Shown piece after piece: positions 50,045 through 58,815 of a stretch of DNA of 64,000 bases (its first letter is position 1; each line of letters starts with the position of its first letter). Origin of the DNA: Holophagales bacterium (GTDB lineage: Bacteria; Acidobacteriota; Thermoanaerobaculia; Multivoradales; Multivoraceae); contig VXZQ01000006.1 of assembly GCA_009845425.1 (NCBI GenBank), positions 1-64,000 on the forward strand, written 5' to 3'. The notes below the pieces were generated by a model that ran no database searches, was not told where the DNA came from, and worked only from the letters and a program-made list of their open reading frames with translations. Position numbers and translations under genes: made by a program.

Positions 50045-53000
50045 CTACTCGGGCTGGAGCTCGATCAGGAAGCCGCCGCGGCGTTCGCCCGGTGTCAGCT
50101 CGAGGGGTACGCCGAACCCGTCGTAGCCTTGCCGTTGAACCATCAGGGACGTCGTCATTCGAGGAGCGAACTCAAGCCGGTACTCGCCGTTGGCGTTGCT
50201 CTGGGTGAAACCGGCCGGGATCCACTCCTCCTCGGCGCCCGGGGCGAGCTCCGCCTCCGGGTCCACGACAATGGCGACCAGGCTGGCGCCGGCGACGGGC
50301 TCCCGGGTCACGGCGTCGATGACGGTTCCGGCCAGCACCGCCGGCGGGTTCAGGTCGACGAAGATGTCCTGGTCGGCCTGGAGTTCGATTTTGCGGGAGT
50401 GGGTGACGCCATTCGGTTCCGCGATCATCACCTTGTATGAACCGGCCGCGAGGCCGTCGATGTGGAACCGGCCCTGCTGATCGATCCGCGCCGTGCGCCC
50501 CGGGCCGTACCGCGTGGTGCCTTCGACGACGTAGACCTCGCCGCTGGCGAAAGGTCGCCCCTGGGACCGGACTTCGCCGGTCAGGGTGAAGCCGGGTTCG
50601 AAGCGCAACTCCACGAACGCCTCGCCTGGACCGGTTTCCAGCGTGACCGCTCGCTCGACTCTGCGTCCGTCGGCTTCTTCGGCGCTGACAGTCCATCTCC
50701 CCGGCCCGAGAGCGTCCAGTTCAAACCGGCCTTTGGGGTCGGGAGTCGTGATGCCGCCGAGGAGGCGCTCCTGGGCGGCCCTCACCGAGATGCCGGCGAA
50801 CGCTTCGGGCGGGCGGCCCGTTACGGCGCCGCGCAGCGTGATTCCGCGATGCAGTACGAAGTCGACGCCGGCGACCGATACGCTATCGACCCGCACCGGG
50901 AAACGGCCTGACGCGGCGCGTGCGTAGCCGTCCGCGTGGGCCCGTAGTTCGTACCTCCCGTGGTCCAGGCCGCCGATTCGGTAGTTGCCGCTTTGGTCGG
51001 TGACGGCCTCGAGGGGGACCCTGGGAAGGGCCTGTCGCCGGGCGTCGGACAGATCGTCCAGCGATGCCGGCGGTTCGATCAGGTAGGCCTCGACTCTTGC
51101 AAGGGCCAGCGGCGCGCCGGCGGCTGTGGTGACGGTTCCGGAGATCTCCCAGCCTGGTTGCAACTTGAGATCGACTTCGTTCGTTCCACCCTCGATCACG
51201 ACCTCCGCCACACCGTCCCGGTAGTTCGGATGGCGGGCGACGATCCGTGCGGGACCCGAGGGAACGCGGTAGGCCTGGTAGCCGCCGCCGGCATCGGTTC
51301 GGGCGCTGTGGTGCGTTCCTGTCACCTGACCTGCCGCGTCGCGCGGCTGAACGAGGATCTCCGCTCCGGTGACCGGCTCGCCGTACAGGTCGGTTACCAC
51401 GCCGGCGAGGTGGGCCCGGGCGCTCAGGTGGAGTTCGATCTCGCGCTCTTCGCCCGGCCGAAGCGGGATGGCGCCGATGTCTTCCGCCAACTGCTCGCCC
51501 CCGACGTCGACCAACCAGGGTCCCGCCCCGAGAGCCTCGAACAGGAAGCGGCCGTCACCGTCGGTTGTCGCATTGTGTCTGGGAGCATCGGGACTCCACG
51601 CTGTGCGGCTGAGGCCCGGTTTGCGGTCGAGTCTCAGCCAGATGTACGCGTTGGTGACGCCCTCGCCGTCCGCGTCGAGAACCCGGCCGACGAGTCTGGC
51701 CCCCTCGCCCAACTGGACCTCGATCAGGTTTCCCGCCCGCGGGCGCACGGCGGCTAGTTCGAACCGTTCGTAGCCCTCGGCCTCGACCACGAGGTCGGCC
51801 GGCTCGGCGCGCAGTCCGGCGATGCGGAACGTGCCGTCCGTTTCCGTCAGCGCGGTCCGGATTTCCGGGTCGAGAGGCCGGAGATGGTCGATGTTGTTCT
51901 GGTGGACCTTGACCTGGGCGCCACGAACGGGGCGGCGCTGGAAGTCACGCACGACGCCCTCGATCGCCGCGCCGACATCGAGCGTGAGGGTACCCACGTC
52001 CTTCGTCCCCTCGCCTGGCGGCACCTCGAATGCCGTCGCCTGGACGCTGACGTACTCCGGGTGGCTCGCGGTCAGCTCATGGCGTCCGGGTGGGGTGCCG
52101 GCGAACTCGAACACACCGCGGGCGTCGGTCGTGCTGGTCCTCCTGGCCGCGATGTTCTGCGAATACCCGCCGGCTCCCGTCACAGCGACCGGTAGCAGGG
52201 CGACCTCAGCGCCTGCAATGGGAGCGGCGTGCGTATCGGTGATGACCCCCTGGACAAGCCGGCCGCGCGTGAGCACGAGCCGAACGGGCTCCCGCGTCGA
52301 GCCCGCGGGCGCCGCCGGAATCGCGACGGTTCCTGGCGCATAGCTGTTCGCCTCCGCGTGGAGACGGTAGGCGTTCCCGGATGCGACGCCGGAGATGAAG
52401 AAGGACCCGTCGGTGGCCGAGGTTGCCTTCCAGGTTCCGGGACCGATGGTCCAGCCGCCATTTCGACCGGTCGGTTCGATCCACAGCGAGGCGCCCGCGA
52501 CCGGCCGGCCGGCCGCGTCGACGACCTGACCGCCGAGGAGCGCCGCCGGCGCCAGCACGATGTCGACGCCATCGGCGGACCCGATCCGCTCGGCTGTCAC
52601 CATGGCGCTGGTTGCCTGGTAGCCGTCGGCGGCGATGCCGACCTGCGCCCGGCCCCGGTGGAGCCAGGTGCGCAGGACGAAGGCGCCGGCCGGACCTGAT
52701 CGCGTTTGCTCGCCGGGCCGGTGCCAGATCGCCGCACCGGGGACCGGACCTCCGGTGCTTGCGTCGGTGACGCTACCGGCGATCTCGGCCGGCGGCCGGA
52801 GCCGGATCTCGACGTTCGCAGGGGCGGCGGCTTCGCTTGGCTCCGGTCCCAGGGGAGCGGTCCAGGCAAGTGAGTGATTCTCGGCAATCGCCTGGTAGAT
52901 GAGGCTTTGGTCCGACGTGAGGCCTACCGTCGCTTCGCCGCGTTCGTCGGTCAGCGCCAGCGGTACGTCCTGGCTCTCGCCGACGGTGACCACGGCGCGG

Positions 53001-53791
53001 GGCGCCGGCCTGCCGTGCGGATTCAGCACGCGGACGGTGACGCCGACCCCCGGTGTCAGTTCAAAACCACCGCCGCCGTCTCCGATGGGCCCAGCGCGCA
53101 GCCGGAACCCATGCGCCGAAACGAAGGCGTTCACCTCCGCGGTCGGCATCGAGAACGTGGCCACTCCGGCGGCATCGGTGCGGGCGGCGGCGCGCCAGAA
53201 GCGCGGGTAGATCCGTTGCCGGGGTTGATTCCATCGCGGCCGGGCCACGTTCGCTTCGGCGCGTTCCGAACGCCACAGGACGGGGTCGGCAACTACGAGG
53301 GCGCCTTCGACGGGTTGGCCGTCGAGATCCTTCGCGCCGACGGTCAGCGTGTGCCAGTTCGGGACTTCGATGGGCGGCAGGACGGTCGGCGCCGCCAGTG
53401 GCGCCAGGCTGTGGGACACGGGCGCCACGGCGACGCCGCGGGCTTCCGCCGCCGCGCTCTCTGGCCGAGCGGAGATGTCCAGCCGGTAGGGCCCCACGGC
53501 AGGCGCGGTCAGCGTGAAGGCGCCGTCCGGGCCGGATCGGGTCGAGTCCACGATTGCGCTCAAGGGACCGGACTCCCCCAGATCTTCGAGCCGGCGTTCG
53601 TAGCGGCTCGGGGAGGGCCTCAGCTCGAGATCCAGACCCGCTGCCGGTGCACCCTCCTCGTCGACAAGAGTTCCCGTGACGGTCAGTGCGGGGCCGGGAG
53701 GCGGCTGCGCGTCCAGACGAGCCGCGGCCAGTCCCGTCCAGAGACCGAGCGCCAGGCTTGTGCAGGCGGCGCCGAGCGGTACTCTCCGCAT
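50045..53791 (-). CDS. Giant exported carboxypeptidase-regulatory-like repeat protein (1248 residues)
   Basis: This 1248-residue protein has a signal peptide ending AARLDAQPP. A chain of about ten beta-sandwich domains follows, most of the carboxypeptidase regulatory/Cna-B type, with repeated motifs such as GTLVDEEGAPAAGL, GRFELDALGPGRWTVSA and GVVTDLYGEPVTGAEI. It ends in TPGERRGGFLIELQPE, a C-terminal tail shared with its paralogues. No sortase signal or catalytic domain is seen. These domains often mediate protein or carbohydrate contacts at the cell surface. GGGAGAAAGACACG precedes the ATG. It is one of four large related genes in the 50-64 kb array. Confidence 0.82.
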   Translation of the reverse strand: MRRVPLGAACTSLALGLWTGLAAARLDAQPPPGPALTVTGTLVDEEGAPAAGLDLELRPSPSRYERRLEDLGESGPLSAIVDSTRSGPDGAFTLTAPAVGPYRLDISARPESAAAEARGVAVAPVSHSLAPLAAPTVLPPIEVPNWHTLTVGAKDLDGQPVEGALVVADPVLWRSERAEANVARPRWNQPRQRIYPRFWRAAARTDAAGVATFSMPTAEVNAFVSAHGFRLRAGPIGDGGGGFELTPGVGVTVRVLNPHGRPAPRAVVTVGESQDVPLALTDERGEATVGLTSDQSLIYQAIAENHSLAWTAPLGPEPSEAAAPANVEIRLRPPAEIAGSVTDASTGGPVPGAAIWHRPGEQTRSGPAGAFVLRTWLHRGRAQVGIAADGYQATSAMVTAERIGSADGVDIVLAPAALLGGQVVDAAGRPVAGASLWIEPTGRNGGWTIGPGTWKATSATDGSFFISGVASGNAYRLHAEANSYAPGTVAIPAAPAGSTREPVRLVLTRGRLVQGVITDTHAAPIAGAEVALLPVAVTGAGGYSQNIAARRTSTTDARGVFEFAGTPPGRHELTASHPEYVSVQATAFEVPPGEGTKDVGTLTLDVGAAIEGVVRDFQRRPVRGAQVKVHQNNIDHLRPLDPEIRTALTETDGTFRIAGLRAEPADLVVEAEGYERFELAAVRPRAGNLIEVQLGEGARLVGRVLDADGEGVTNAYIWLRLDRKPGLSRTAWSPDAPRHNATTDGDGRFLFEALGAGPWLVDVGGEQLAEDIGAIPLRPGEEREIELHLSARAHLAGVVTDLYGEPVTGAEILVQPRDAAGQVTGTHHSARTDAGGGYQAYRVPSGPARIVARHPNYRDGVAEVVIEGGTNEVDLKLQPGWEISGTVTTAAGAPLALARVEAYLIEPPASLDDLSDARRQALPRVPLEAVTDQSGNYRIGGLDHGRYELRAHADGYARAASGRFPVRVDSVSVAGVDFVLHRGITLRGAVTGRPPEAFAGISVRAAQERLLGGITTPDPKGRFELDALGPGRWTVSAEEADGRRVERAVTLETGPGEAFVELRFEPGFTLTGEVRSQGRPFASGEVYVVEGTTRYGPGRTARIDQQGRFHIDGLAAGSYKVMIAEPNGVTHSRKIELQADQDIFVDLNPPAVLAGTVIDAVTREPVAGASLVAIVVDPEAELAPGAEEEWIPAGFTQSNANGEYRLEFAPRMTTSLMVQRQGYDGFGVPLELTPGERRGGFLIELQPE

Positions 53792-53869
53792 CGTGTCTTT
53801 CTCCCTGGTTGCCGTAGCCTGAGCGCTACACGCACCACTCTAGAGAGGCGAGGGGAAGAACACCGGACA

Positions 53870-55657
53870 CTAGGTTGCGGATTCCGGCCATGTTCGCTCA
53901 AGACCGGCCAGTTCCGGTCCTCCGGGTTTCGACTCGAAGACCAGGCCCTCGCGGCGCTCGGCCGGCACCAGCTGCACTGCCATTCGCTGTTCCTCGAACC
54001 CGACGCGGTTGACCACAATCTCGTTTGCGCCGGGGGCCGGTCGCAGTTCGAAGCGCCCGTCGGCGGTAGTCCTCGCCATGCTGCCCGGCAGGGGCTGGTC
54101 GAGGCCAAGGTCGACCAGGGTCGCGACGAAGGCCTCGGCAAGCGGCTCCCCGGTTTCCGCGTTCACGACCCGTCCGGTCAGCCTCGCCTGCGCTTCCAGG
54201 TCGAGGCGCAGATGTCGGTTCTCGCGAAGCTCGATGCGCCGCCGGTAGGCGGCGCCGGTCGGAACAGCGATCATGGCGAAGTAGATGCCCGGTTGTAGCC
54301 CGGGCACCTCGAAGTGTCCTCTACGGTCCATATGGGACCATCGTGGCTGTGTGCCGCCCGCCCGGTTGAGCGCCAGAGTGCCGCCCTCTACCGTCCGTCC
54401 CGCGACGGTGATCTGGCCGGTCAGAAGCACTCCCGGCTCGAAGTGAAGCTCGACGACGACATCGTCTCCGGGAGAGAGAGCGACCGCCTGCTGAACGGTT
54501 TCACCGTCCACATCCACGGCCGACACGATCCAGTTTCCCGGCGGCAGGTTGCCGATCCGATACTCGCCGGCCTCGGTGCTTTGGGCTTCACGGAACGCGT
54601 TGCCCTGGACAGCGTGGACCCGGAAACCGGTGCGCGAAACGCCGGTTACGCAGACTGACACGCGCGCCTCCGGCACGAGAACGATGCCGACGCCGGCCGC
54701 GGAGCGATCGTCGAGCCGAACCGTCTCGTCGAAGTCGCTCTTTGCGTACCCTTCAGCGGAGGCCGTCAGTTCGTAGACGCCGGCGTTCAGACCCTTCAAA
54801 CGGTAGTCGCCGTTGCGGTCGGCCTGCGCCTCGACCATGCCGGACGAACCTGGCCAGCGGTCAGCGAAGAGGTCGGGAATCGCTACGATCCGGGCGAGGG
54901 GGATGGCCTCTCCGCTGCTCGACCGGATCGACCCGGCGATCTCGAGGCCCGGCTCAAGCGTCAGCGAGACCTGGTTCGACTCGAGATCGATCGCGAACTC
55001 GTGCACCGCGTCCCGGTACTCGGCGTGGGTGGCGACGAGGATCGCCGAGCCGTGCGGGAGCCCCGGGATCTTGAAGCGGCCCCGGGGGTCCGTCGTGGAG
55101 CCCCGGGAAGAGGCGGCCGAGGAAGACGATGGACCGGGAGCTCCGGTACTGACGGTGATCGTGACTTCGGCGTCCGCTAGTGGGAGCCCCTGAGGGTCCG
55201 TGACCGTACCGGCAACCTGGACGCCCGAAACCCTGTCGAGATGCCCGAGGACGAGTTCGATCGTCCGGACTTCGTCTCCCTGCAGGCGAAGGAGCCCGCT
55301 GTGGGCTCCGCCTCCATGGCCAGCTTCGCCGACCGGTCCCGAGGCCGTGGCGATCCAGGGGCCGGTGCCCAGGGACTCGAACCGGAAACGTCCCTCCGCG
55401 TCGGTCTGGACGGTCGCCGGTTGCGTGGTCGATTCGGCGGAGGACTTGTGTTCCACGTTCAGGAGGAGCACCATGGCGTCGGGAACCGCGACGCCCTTCG
55501 CGTCGACGACGCGTCCCTCCAGCGTGCCGGCGCGCTCCGGCTCGGTGTCGAGCGCGCCGTCGGGGTCGCCGGGAGGAGCCTTCACGTCGGGCCGGACGTG
55601 GTCGTACGTCATCGCGATCGCGGCGCCCCGCCGGTTTGGAGGCGTAGGTTTCGGCAT
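53870..55657 (-). CDS. C-terminal half of split giant repeat protein
   Basis: This 595-residue frame begins with ATG directly after the TAG of the upstream frame (TAGATG at 55655-55660 in the reverse sense). It is in the same phase as that frame. It has no signal peptide, starts with a basic linker (PKPTPPNRRGAAIAM), then has the same repeat domains as its paralogues: GTLEGRVVDAKGVAVPDAM, GTVTDPQGLPLADAEV, and the tail PAERREGLVFESKPGG. By alignment with the 1248-residue paralogue it is the C-terminal part of one protein. It is either a pseudogene remnant, a separately translated piece without export signal, or a product of amber readthrough. The 78 bases before the next gene hold its 3' end. 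Confidence 0.7.
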   Translation of the reverse strand: MPKPTPPNRRGAAIAMTYDHVRPDVKAPPGDPDGALDTEPERAGTLEGRVVDAKGVAVPDAMVLLLNVEHKSSAESTTQPATVQTDAEGRFRFESLGTGPWIATASGPVGEAGHGGGAHSGLLRLQGDEVRTIELVLGHLDRVSGVQVAGTVTDPQGLPLADAEVTITVSTGAPGPSSSSAASSRGSTTDPRGRFKIPGLPHGSAILVATHAEYRDAVHEFAIDLESNQVSLTLEPGLEIAGSIRSSSGEAIPLARIVAIPDLFADRWPGSSGMVEAQADRNGDYRLKGLNAGVYELTASAEGYAKSDFDETVRLDDRSAAGVGIVLVPEARVSVCVTGVSRTGFRVHAVQGNAFREAQSTEAGEYRIGNLPPGNWIVSAVDVDGETVQQAVALSPGDDVVVELHFEPGVLLTGQITVAGRTVEGGTLALNRAGGTQPRWSHMDRRGHFEVPGLQPGIYFAMIAVPTGAAYRRRIELRENRHLRLDLEAQARLTGRVVNAETGEPLAEAFVATLVDLGLDQPLPGSMARTTADGRFELRPAPGANEIVVNRVGFEEQRMAVQLVPAERREGLVFESKPGGPELAGLERTWPESAT

Positions 55658-56965
55658 CTACCTGTCGGACGATCTTCGCTCTCTCCGCATCTCGACCCGG
55701 ATCGGCTTGCGACGATCGGCTGCCGCGTAGTGCTCCGGTCCCAGCCAGACTCGCTTGGCCTTGTAGCCCGCCGCGGCGATCCGGATCGCCGGCGGCACGT
55801 AGTCGGCGCGGGTCTTCAGTGTGAACTCTCCACCAGGACGGGCCCAGACCAGTCTGTCTTGTCCTCGATCAGTTCCTTCGAGCCCGTCGTCGATCCAGAT
55901 CGTCGCCAGCTCGACCGGCTCGTCGGTCTCGGCGTCTACAACCTGGCCGCGAAGCTCGAACGCGGGCCAGAGGCGGACTTCCACGATCTGCGGTTCGCCG
56001 GACGGCGGGGGCTCGCGCTTCACGCGCGCGGTGCGGGCGAAGGCGCCGTCCTCGGCTTCGATCTGGTAGGAGATCCCCTTTCTTCCGGCGAGCCCGACAG
56101 TCGCTTCGCCGCGAGCGTTCGTGAGCGCGAGGGGAATGGCTTCGTACTCGCCGACCCGGATCACGGCCCGGGGGACGGGCGCCCCGTCGAGGTCCAGAAC
56201 CCGGAACGTGACGCCTTCGCCGCGTGTGAGCCGGAACGCCGCCCGGTCCCGGGACAGGTCGTCAATGCTGAGGTTGAACCCGGGCGCCGATACGGCGACG
56301 CTGGACTTGGCGGTAGGAAGAGAGAATCTCGCGATTCCACCTTCGTTGGTGCGTGCGCTCGCGCGACCGAAGGTCGGTGACGTCTTGCCCTTGTGCACCC
56401 AGGACGAGGGATCGGACCACTCCGAGGCCTGGACGACGACCAACGCTCCTTCCACCGGCTGGCCTTCTTCGTCCAGGACCCCGATGACCAGGTTGTGCAT
56501 CTTGGGAAGCTGGACGGGCGCGAGGACGTTCGGCCTGGCGCGCAGAACCCGTCGTACGTAGACCGGGGCGACAACGGTGGGCGGCTCGGTCTCGGGAGCT
56601 GCGGCCCTGACTTCGATCTGGTGGGGGCCGGCGCGCGTCGCCATCAGTTCGAACCGCCCCTCGGCGTCCGAGCGGGTACGGCCGATGATCGGCACGGCGT
56701 CGGCGACGCCGAGTTCCCGCAGCCGCCGAGCGTGGCTGCCCGGAACCGGAATCAGTTGCACTTCGAGACCGGCTGCCGGTTCGAGGTCCGGGCCGATGAG
56801 ACGCCCGGCTACGGTGGGCGGGGCGGACGGCTGCTGCGCGTGCAGGGCGCCGCCGGGCGGATCGGTCAGCGCGAACTCACAGAAGAGCAACACCGTCAGC
56901 GTGGTTCCGACTCGGAACGGACCGCGACGTGGTTGGCGGGTACGGCGCGTTGTAGGTGCTCTCAT
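55658..56965 (-). CDS. N-terminal half of split giant repeat protein
   Basis: This 435-residue exported frame has a signal peptide (LTVLLFCEFALTDPPGGALHAQQ). N-terminal repeat domains match the start of its paralogues (AGRLIGPDLEPAAGLEVQLIP, DAEGRFELMATRAGPH, VLDEEGQPVEGALVVVQ). It ends at TAG in MRRERRSSDR, short of the paralogues' length. The next codon in the same phase is ATG, the apparent start of the C-terminal frame. The pair together would give about 1031 residues, comparable to the 1228- and 1248-residue paralogues. A nonsense mutation in a once intact gene is the simplest reading. Confidence 0.7.
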   Translation of the reverse strand: MRAPTTRRTRQPRRGPFRVGTTLTVLLFCEFALTDPPGGALHAQQPSAPPTVAGRLIGPDLEPAAGLEVQLIPVPGSHARRLRELGVADAVPIIGRTRSDAEGRFELMATRAGPHQIEVRAAAPETEPPTVVAPVYVRRVLRARPNVLAPVQLPKMHNLVIGVLDEEGQPVEGALVVVQASEWSDPSSWVHKGKTSPTFGRASARTNEGGIARFSLPTAKSSVAVSAPGFNLSIDDLSRDRAAFRLTRGEGVTFRVLDLDGAPVPRAVIRVGEYEAIPLALTNARGEATVGLAGRKGISYQIEAEDGAFARTARVKREPPPSGEPQIVEVRLWPAFELRGQVVDAETDEPVELATIWIDDGLEGTDRGQDRLVWARPGGEFTLKTRADYVPPAIRIAAAGYKAKRVWLGPEHYAAADRRKPIRVEMRRERRSSDR

Positions 56966-57163
56966 GCGATGCGATGCCCGCTTCCAGGAGGATGGGCATG
57001 TCGGTTCGGCGACCCTCTGCGTACTCTAGCGCGCAACGCGCGATCGACGTTCCTGGCGAGAGGCGTGGAGCGGTCCGGATCCCTTGACGAAACGCCTCGG
57101 ATCTGTTCGTCTTCACGAACTGTTCACGGGGGTGGCGGGCAGCGTCCCGGAGGAGCGAGACGA

Positions 57164-57379
57164 ATGGCAAAGCACCGAACCAGCCTCTTGGTTGCGTTGA
57201 TCGTGGCCCTGATCGTGCCGCGGACGGCCCACGCCTATCTCGATCCAGCGTCGGGGAGCATGATCCTGCAGGCGGTAATCGGTGGCGTGGCGGCCGCGGC
57301 GCTCGCCTTCAAGTACTACTGGCGCCGCATTCAGACTTTCTTCGGCTACGGCAGTACCGACGAGCCCGAGTCCGAATAG
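57164..57379 (+). CDS. Small exported membrane protein (71 residues)
   Basis: This 71-residue protein has a signal-like helix (VALIVALIVPRTAHAY) and a second helix (about 30-50, AVIGGVAAAALAFKYYW), followed by a short basic/acidic tail (GYGSTDEPESE). A strong GGAGGAGCGAGACGA ribosome site precedes ATG 57164. Its stop overlaps the GTG of the methyltransferase gene (TAGTG at 57377-57381), so the two are translationally coupled. The sequence resembles small membrane proteins found in exosortase-like or polysaccharide gene clusters, but I cannot name its function. Confidence 0.65.
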   Translation: MAKHRTSLLVALIVALIVPRTAHAYLDPASGSMILQAVIGGVAAAALAFKYYWRRIQTFFGYGSTDEPESE

Positions 57380-58791
57380 TGCGGGCCGGGGCTGCGAGCG
57401 AGTCCCAGGCCGAGCCTTCCTCCTTCCGCGATCCGGCGGGGCAGGTGATCGAGGGCCGAGACGGTCGCATTTTTCGAAGCGTCGCGCCGGCTGCCGTGGA
57501 GGAGTACCGCTACGTGCGGGAGTGCGGTCTCGTCGACGCGTTAGTCGTCGAGGGAGGCTTGGTTGCCGCGGAGGAAGTCGACCCCGTCGAGGCCGGTGTC
57601 CTGCCGCCGCCCGGCGGGTTGGTCCTTGAGCATCCCCGGCTGCCGTTCATCTCCTACCCCTACGAGTGGCCCTTCTCCCTCCTGAAGGAGGCCGCGCTTC
57701 ATCACCTGGAGCTGCAGATCCGACTCCTGGACCGGGGCATCTCCCTTTCGGATGCGAGCGCGTACAACGTGCAGTTCAAGGGCGCCAAACCGGTGTTCAT
57801 CGATTGGCTGTCACTGCGACGCTATCGGGAAGGGGAGTACTGGGAAGGCCACTCCCAGTTCTGCGAACAATTCCTGAACCCTCTGCTGCTGGCGGCGCAG
57901 CTGGGCGTTCCGCACAACGCGTGGTATCGCGGGATGCAGGAGGGGATCCCGGCTCGCGAAGTGGCGGCGCTGTTGCCGCGCCGGCGGCGTTGGTCACCAA
58001 GGGTCCAGGCCCACGTCCTGTTGCCGCTTCGCTTCGAACGGCGCGCCGGCTCGCGTAGCGAGGCGGCGAAGCGGACAGAGAGACGTCCGTTGCCGCGCAA
58101 CGCCTACCGCGGTCTTCTGACCCAGCTCCGGCGCTGGATCAGGAGCCTCGAGCCCAGGGGCACGGACACGACCTGGAGCGACTACTCCCTTCTGACCAGC
58201 TACGACACGGCCGAAGCCTCGCGCAAGGCTGAATCCGTGCGGTCGTTCATTGCCGAGGCGCCGCCGGAGCAGCTCTGGGATCTCGGCTGTAACACGGGCG
58301 AGTTTTCCGCCATCGCCCTGGAAGAGGGCGTTCGCGACGTGATCGGCTTCGATGCGGACTTCGGCGCGCTGGAGGCCGCCTGCGCGCGGGCGCGCTCGGA
58401 TCGCCTGCGCTTCCTGCCCCTCTACCAGGATCTGGCCAACCCGTCACCCGACCAGGGCTGGTCCCAGACCGAGAGGCGCTCGCTGGCGCATCGCTCCCGC
58501 GGCGCGGGCGCGCTGGTGGCGCTCGCCGTCCTCCACCACCTTGCCATCGGCCGGAACGTGCCGTTGCCGCGGATCGCTGCCTGGCTCGTCTCCCTGGCGC
58601 CGCGCGGCCTGGTCGAGTTCGTTCCCCAGGGGGACCCGCGAGTCGACGACCTGCTCACGTTGCGGGGCGATCGCTTCGCCGACTACAAGCCGGAGGCGTG
58701 GGAGGCGGCGCTCGAACCGTACGCCGCGATTCGTCACGTCGAGACCGTGTCGGCGAGCGGGCGGAGGTTGTACACGTACGAGCGGAGGTGA
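57379..58791 (+). CDS. Two-domain SAM-dependent methyltransferase-like protein
   Basis: This 470-residue cytoplasmic protein has a C-terminal class I methyltransferase domain with the SAM-binding motif LWDLGCNTGEFSAIA (about 275-290). The N-terminal half contains LSDASAYNVQFKGAKPVFIDWLS (Asp125, Asn130, Asp142), resembling the catalytic loop and IDW of aminoglycoside-phosphotransferase/kinase-fold proteins. Whether that half is active is unknown. Related two-part proteins occur near polysaccharide genes (NoeA-like). It starts with GTG overlapping the stop of the small membrane protein gene, so the two are coupled. It is convergent with the next giant gene. Confidence 0.75.
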   Translation: MRAGAASESQAEPSSFRDPAGQVIEGRDGRIFRSVAPAAVEEYRYVRECGLVDALVVEGGLVAAEEVDPVEAGVLPPPGGLVLEHPRLPFISYPYEWPFSLLKEAALHHLELQIRLLDRGISLSDASAYNVQFKGAKPVFIDWLSLRRYREGEYWEGHSQFCEQFLNPLLLAAQLGVPHNAWYRGMQEGIPAREVAALLPRRRRWSPRVQAHVLLPLRFERRAGSRSEAAKRTERRPLPRNAYRGLLTQLRRWIRSLEPRGTDTTWSDYSLLTSYDTAEASRKAESVRSFIAEAPPEQLWDLGCNTGEFSAIALEEGVRDVIGFDADFGALEAACARARSDRLRFLPLYQDLANPSPDQGWSQTERRSLAHRSRGAGALVALAVLHHLAIGRNVPLPRIAAWLVSLAPRGLVEFVPQGDPRVDDLLTLRGDRFADYKPEAWEAALEPYAAIRHVETVSASGRRLYTYERR

Positions 58792-58815
58792 CAAGACCGC
58801 GCCCGTGACCCCTCC

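Noticed and set aside
55655..55660. Pyrrolysine reading of the TAG in the split giant gene
   Set aside because: No pyrrolysine machinery is visible in the window and the position has no functional motif; a nonsense mutation or two genes are simpler explanations.
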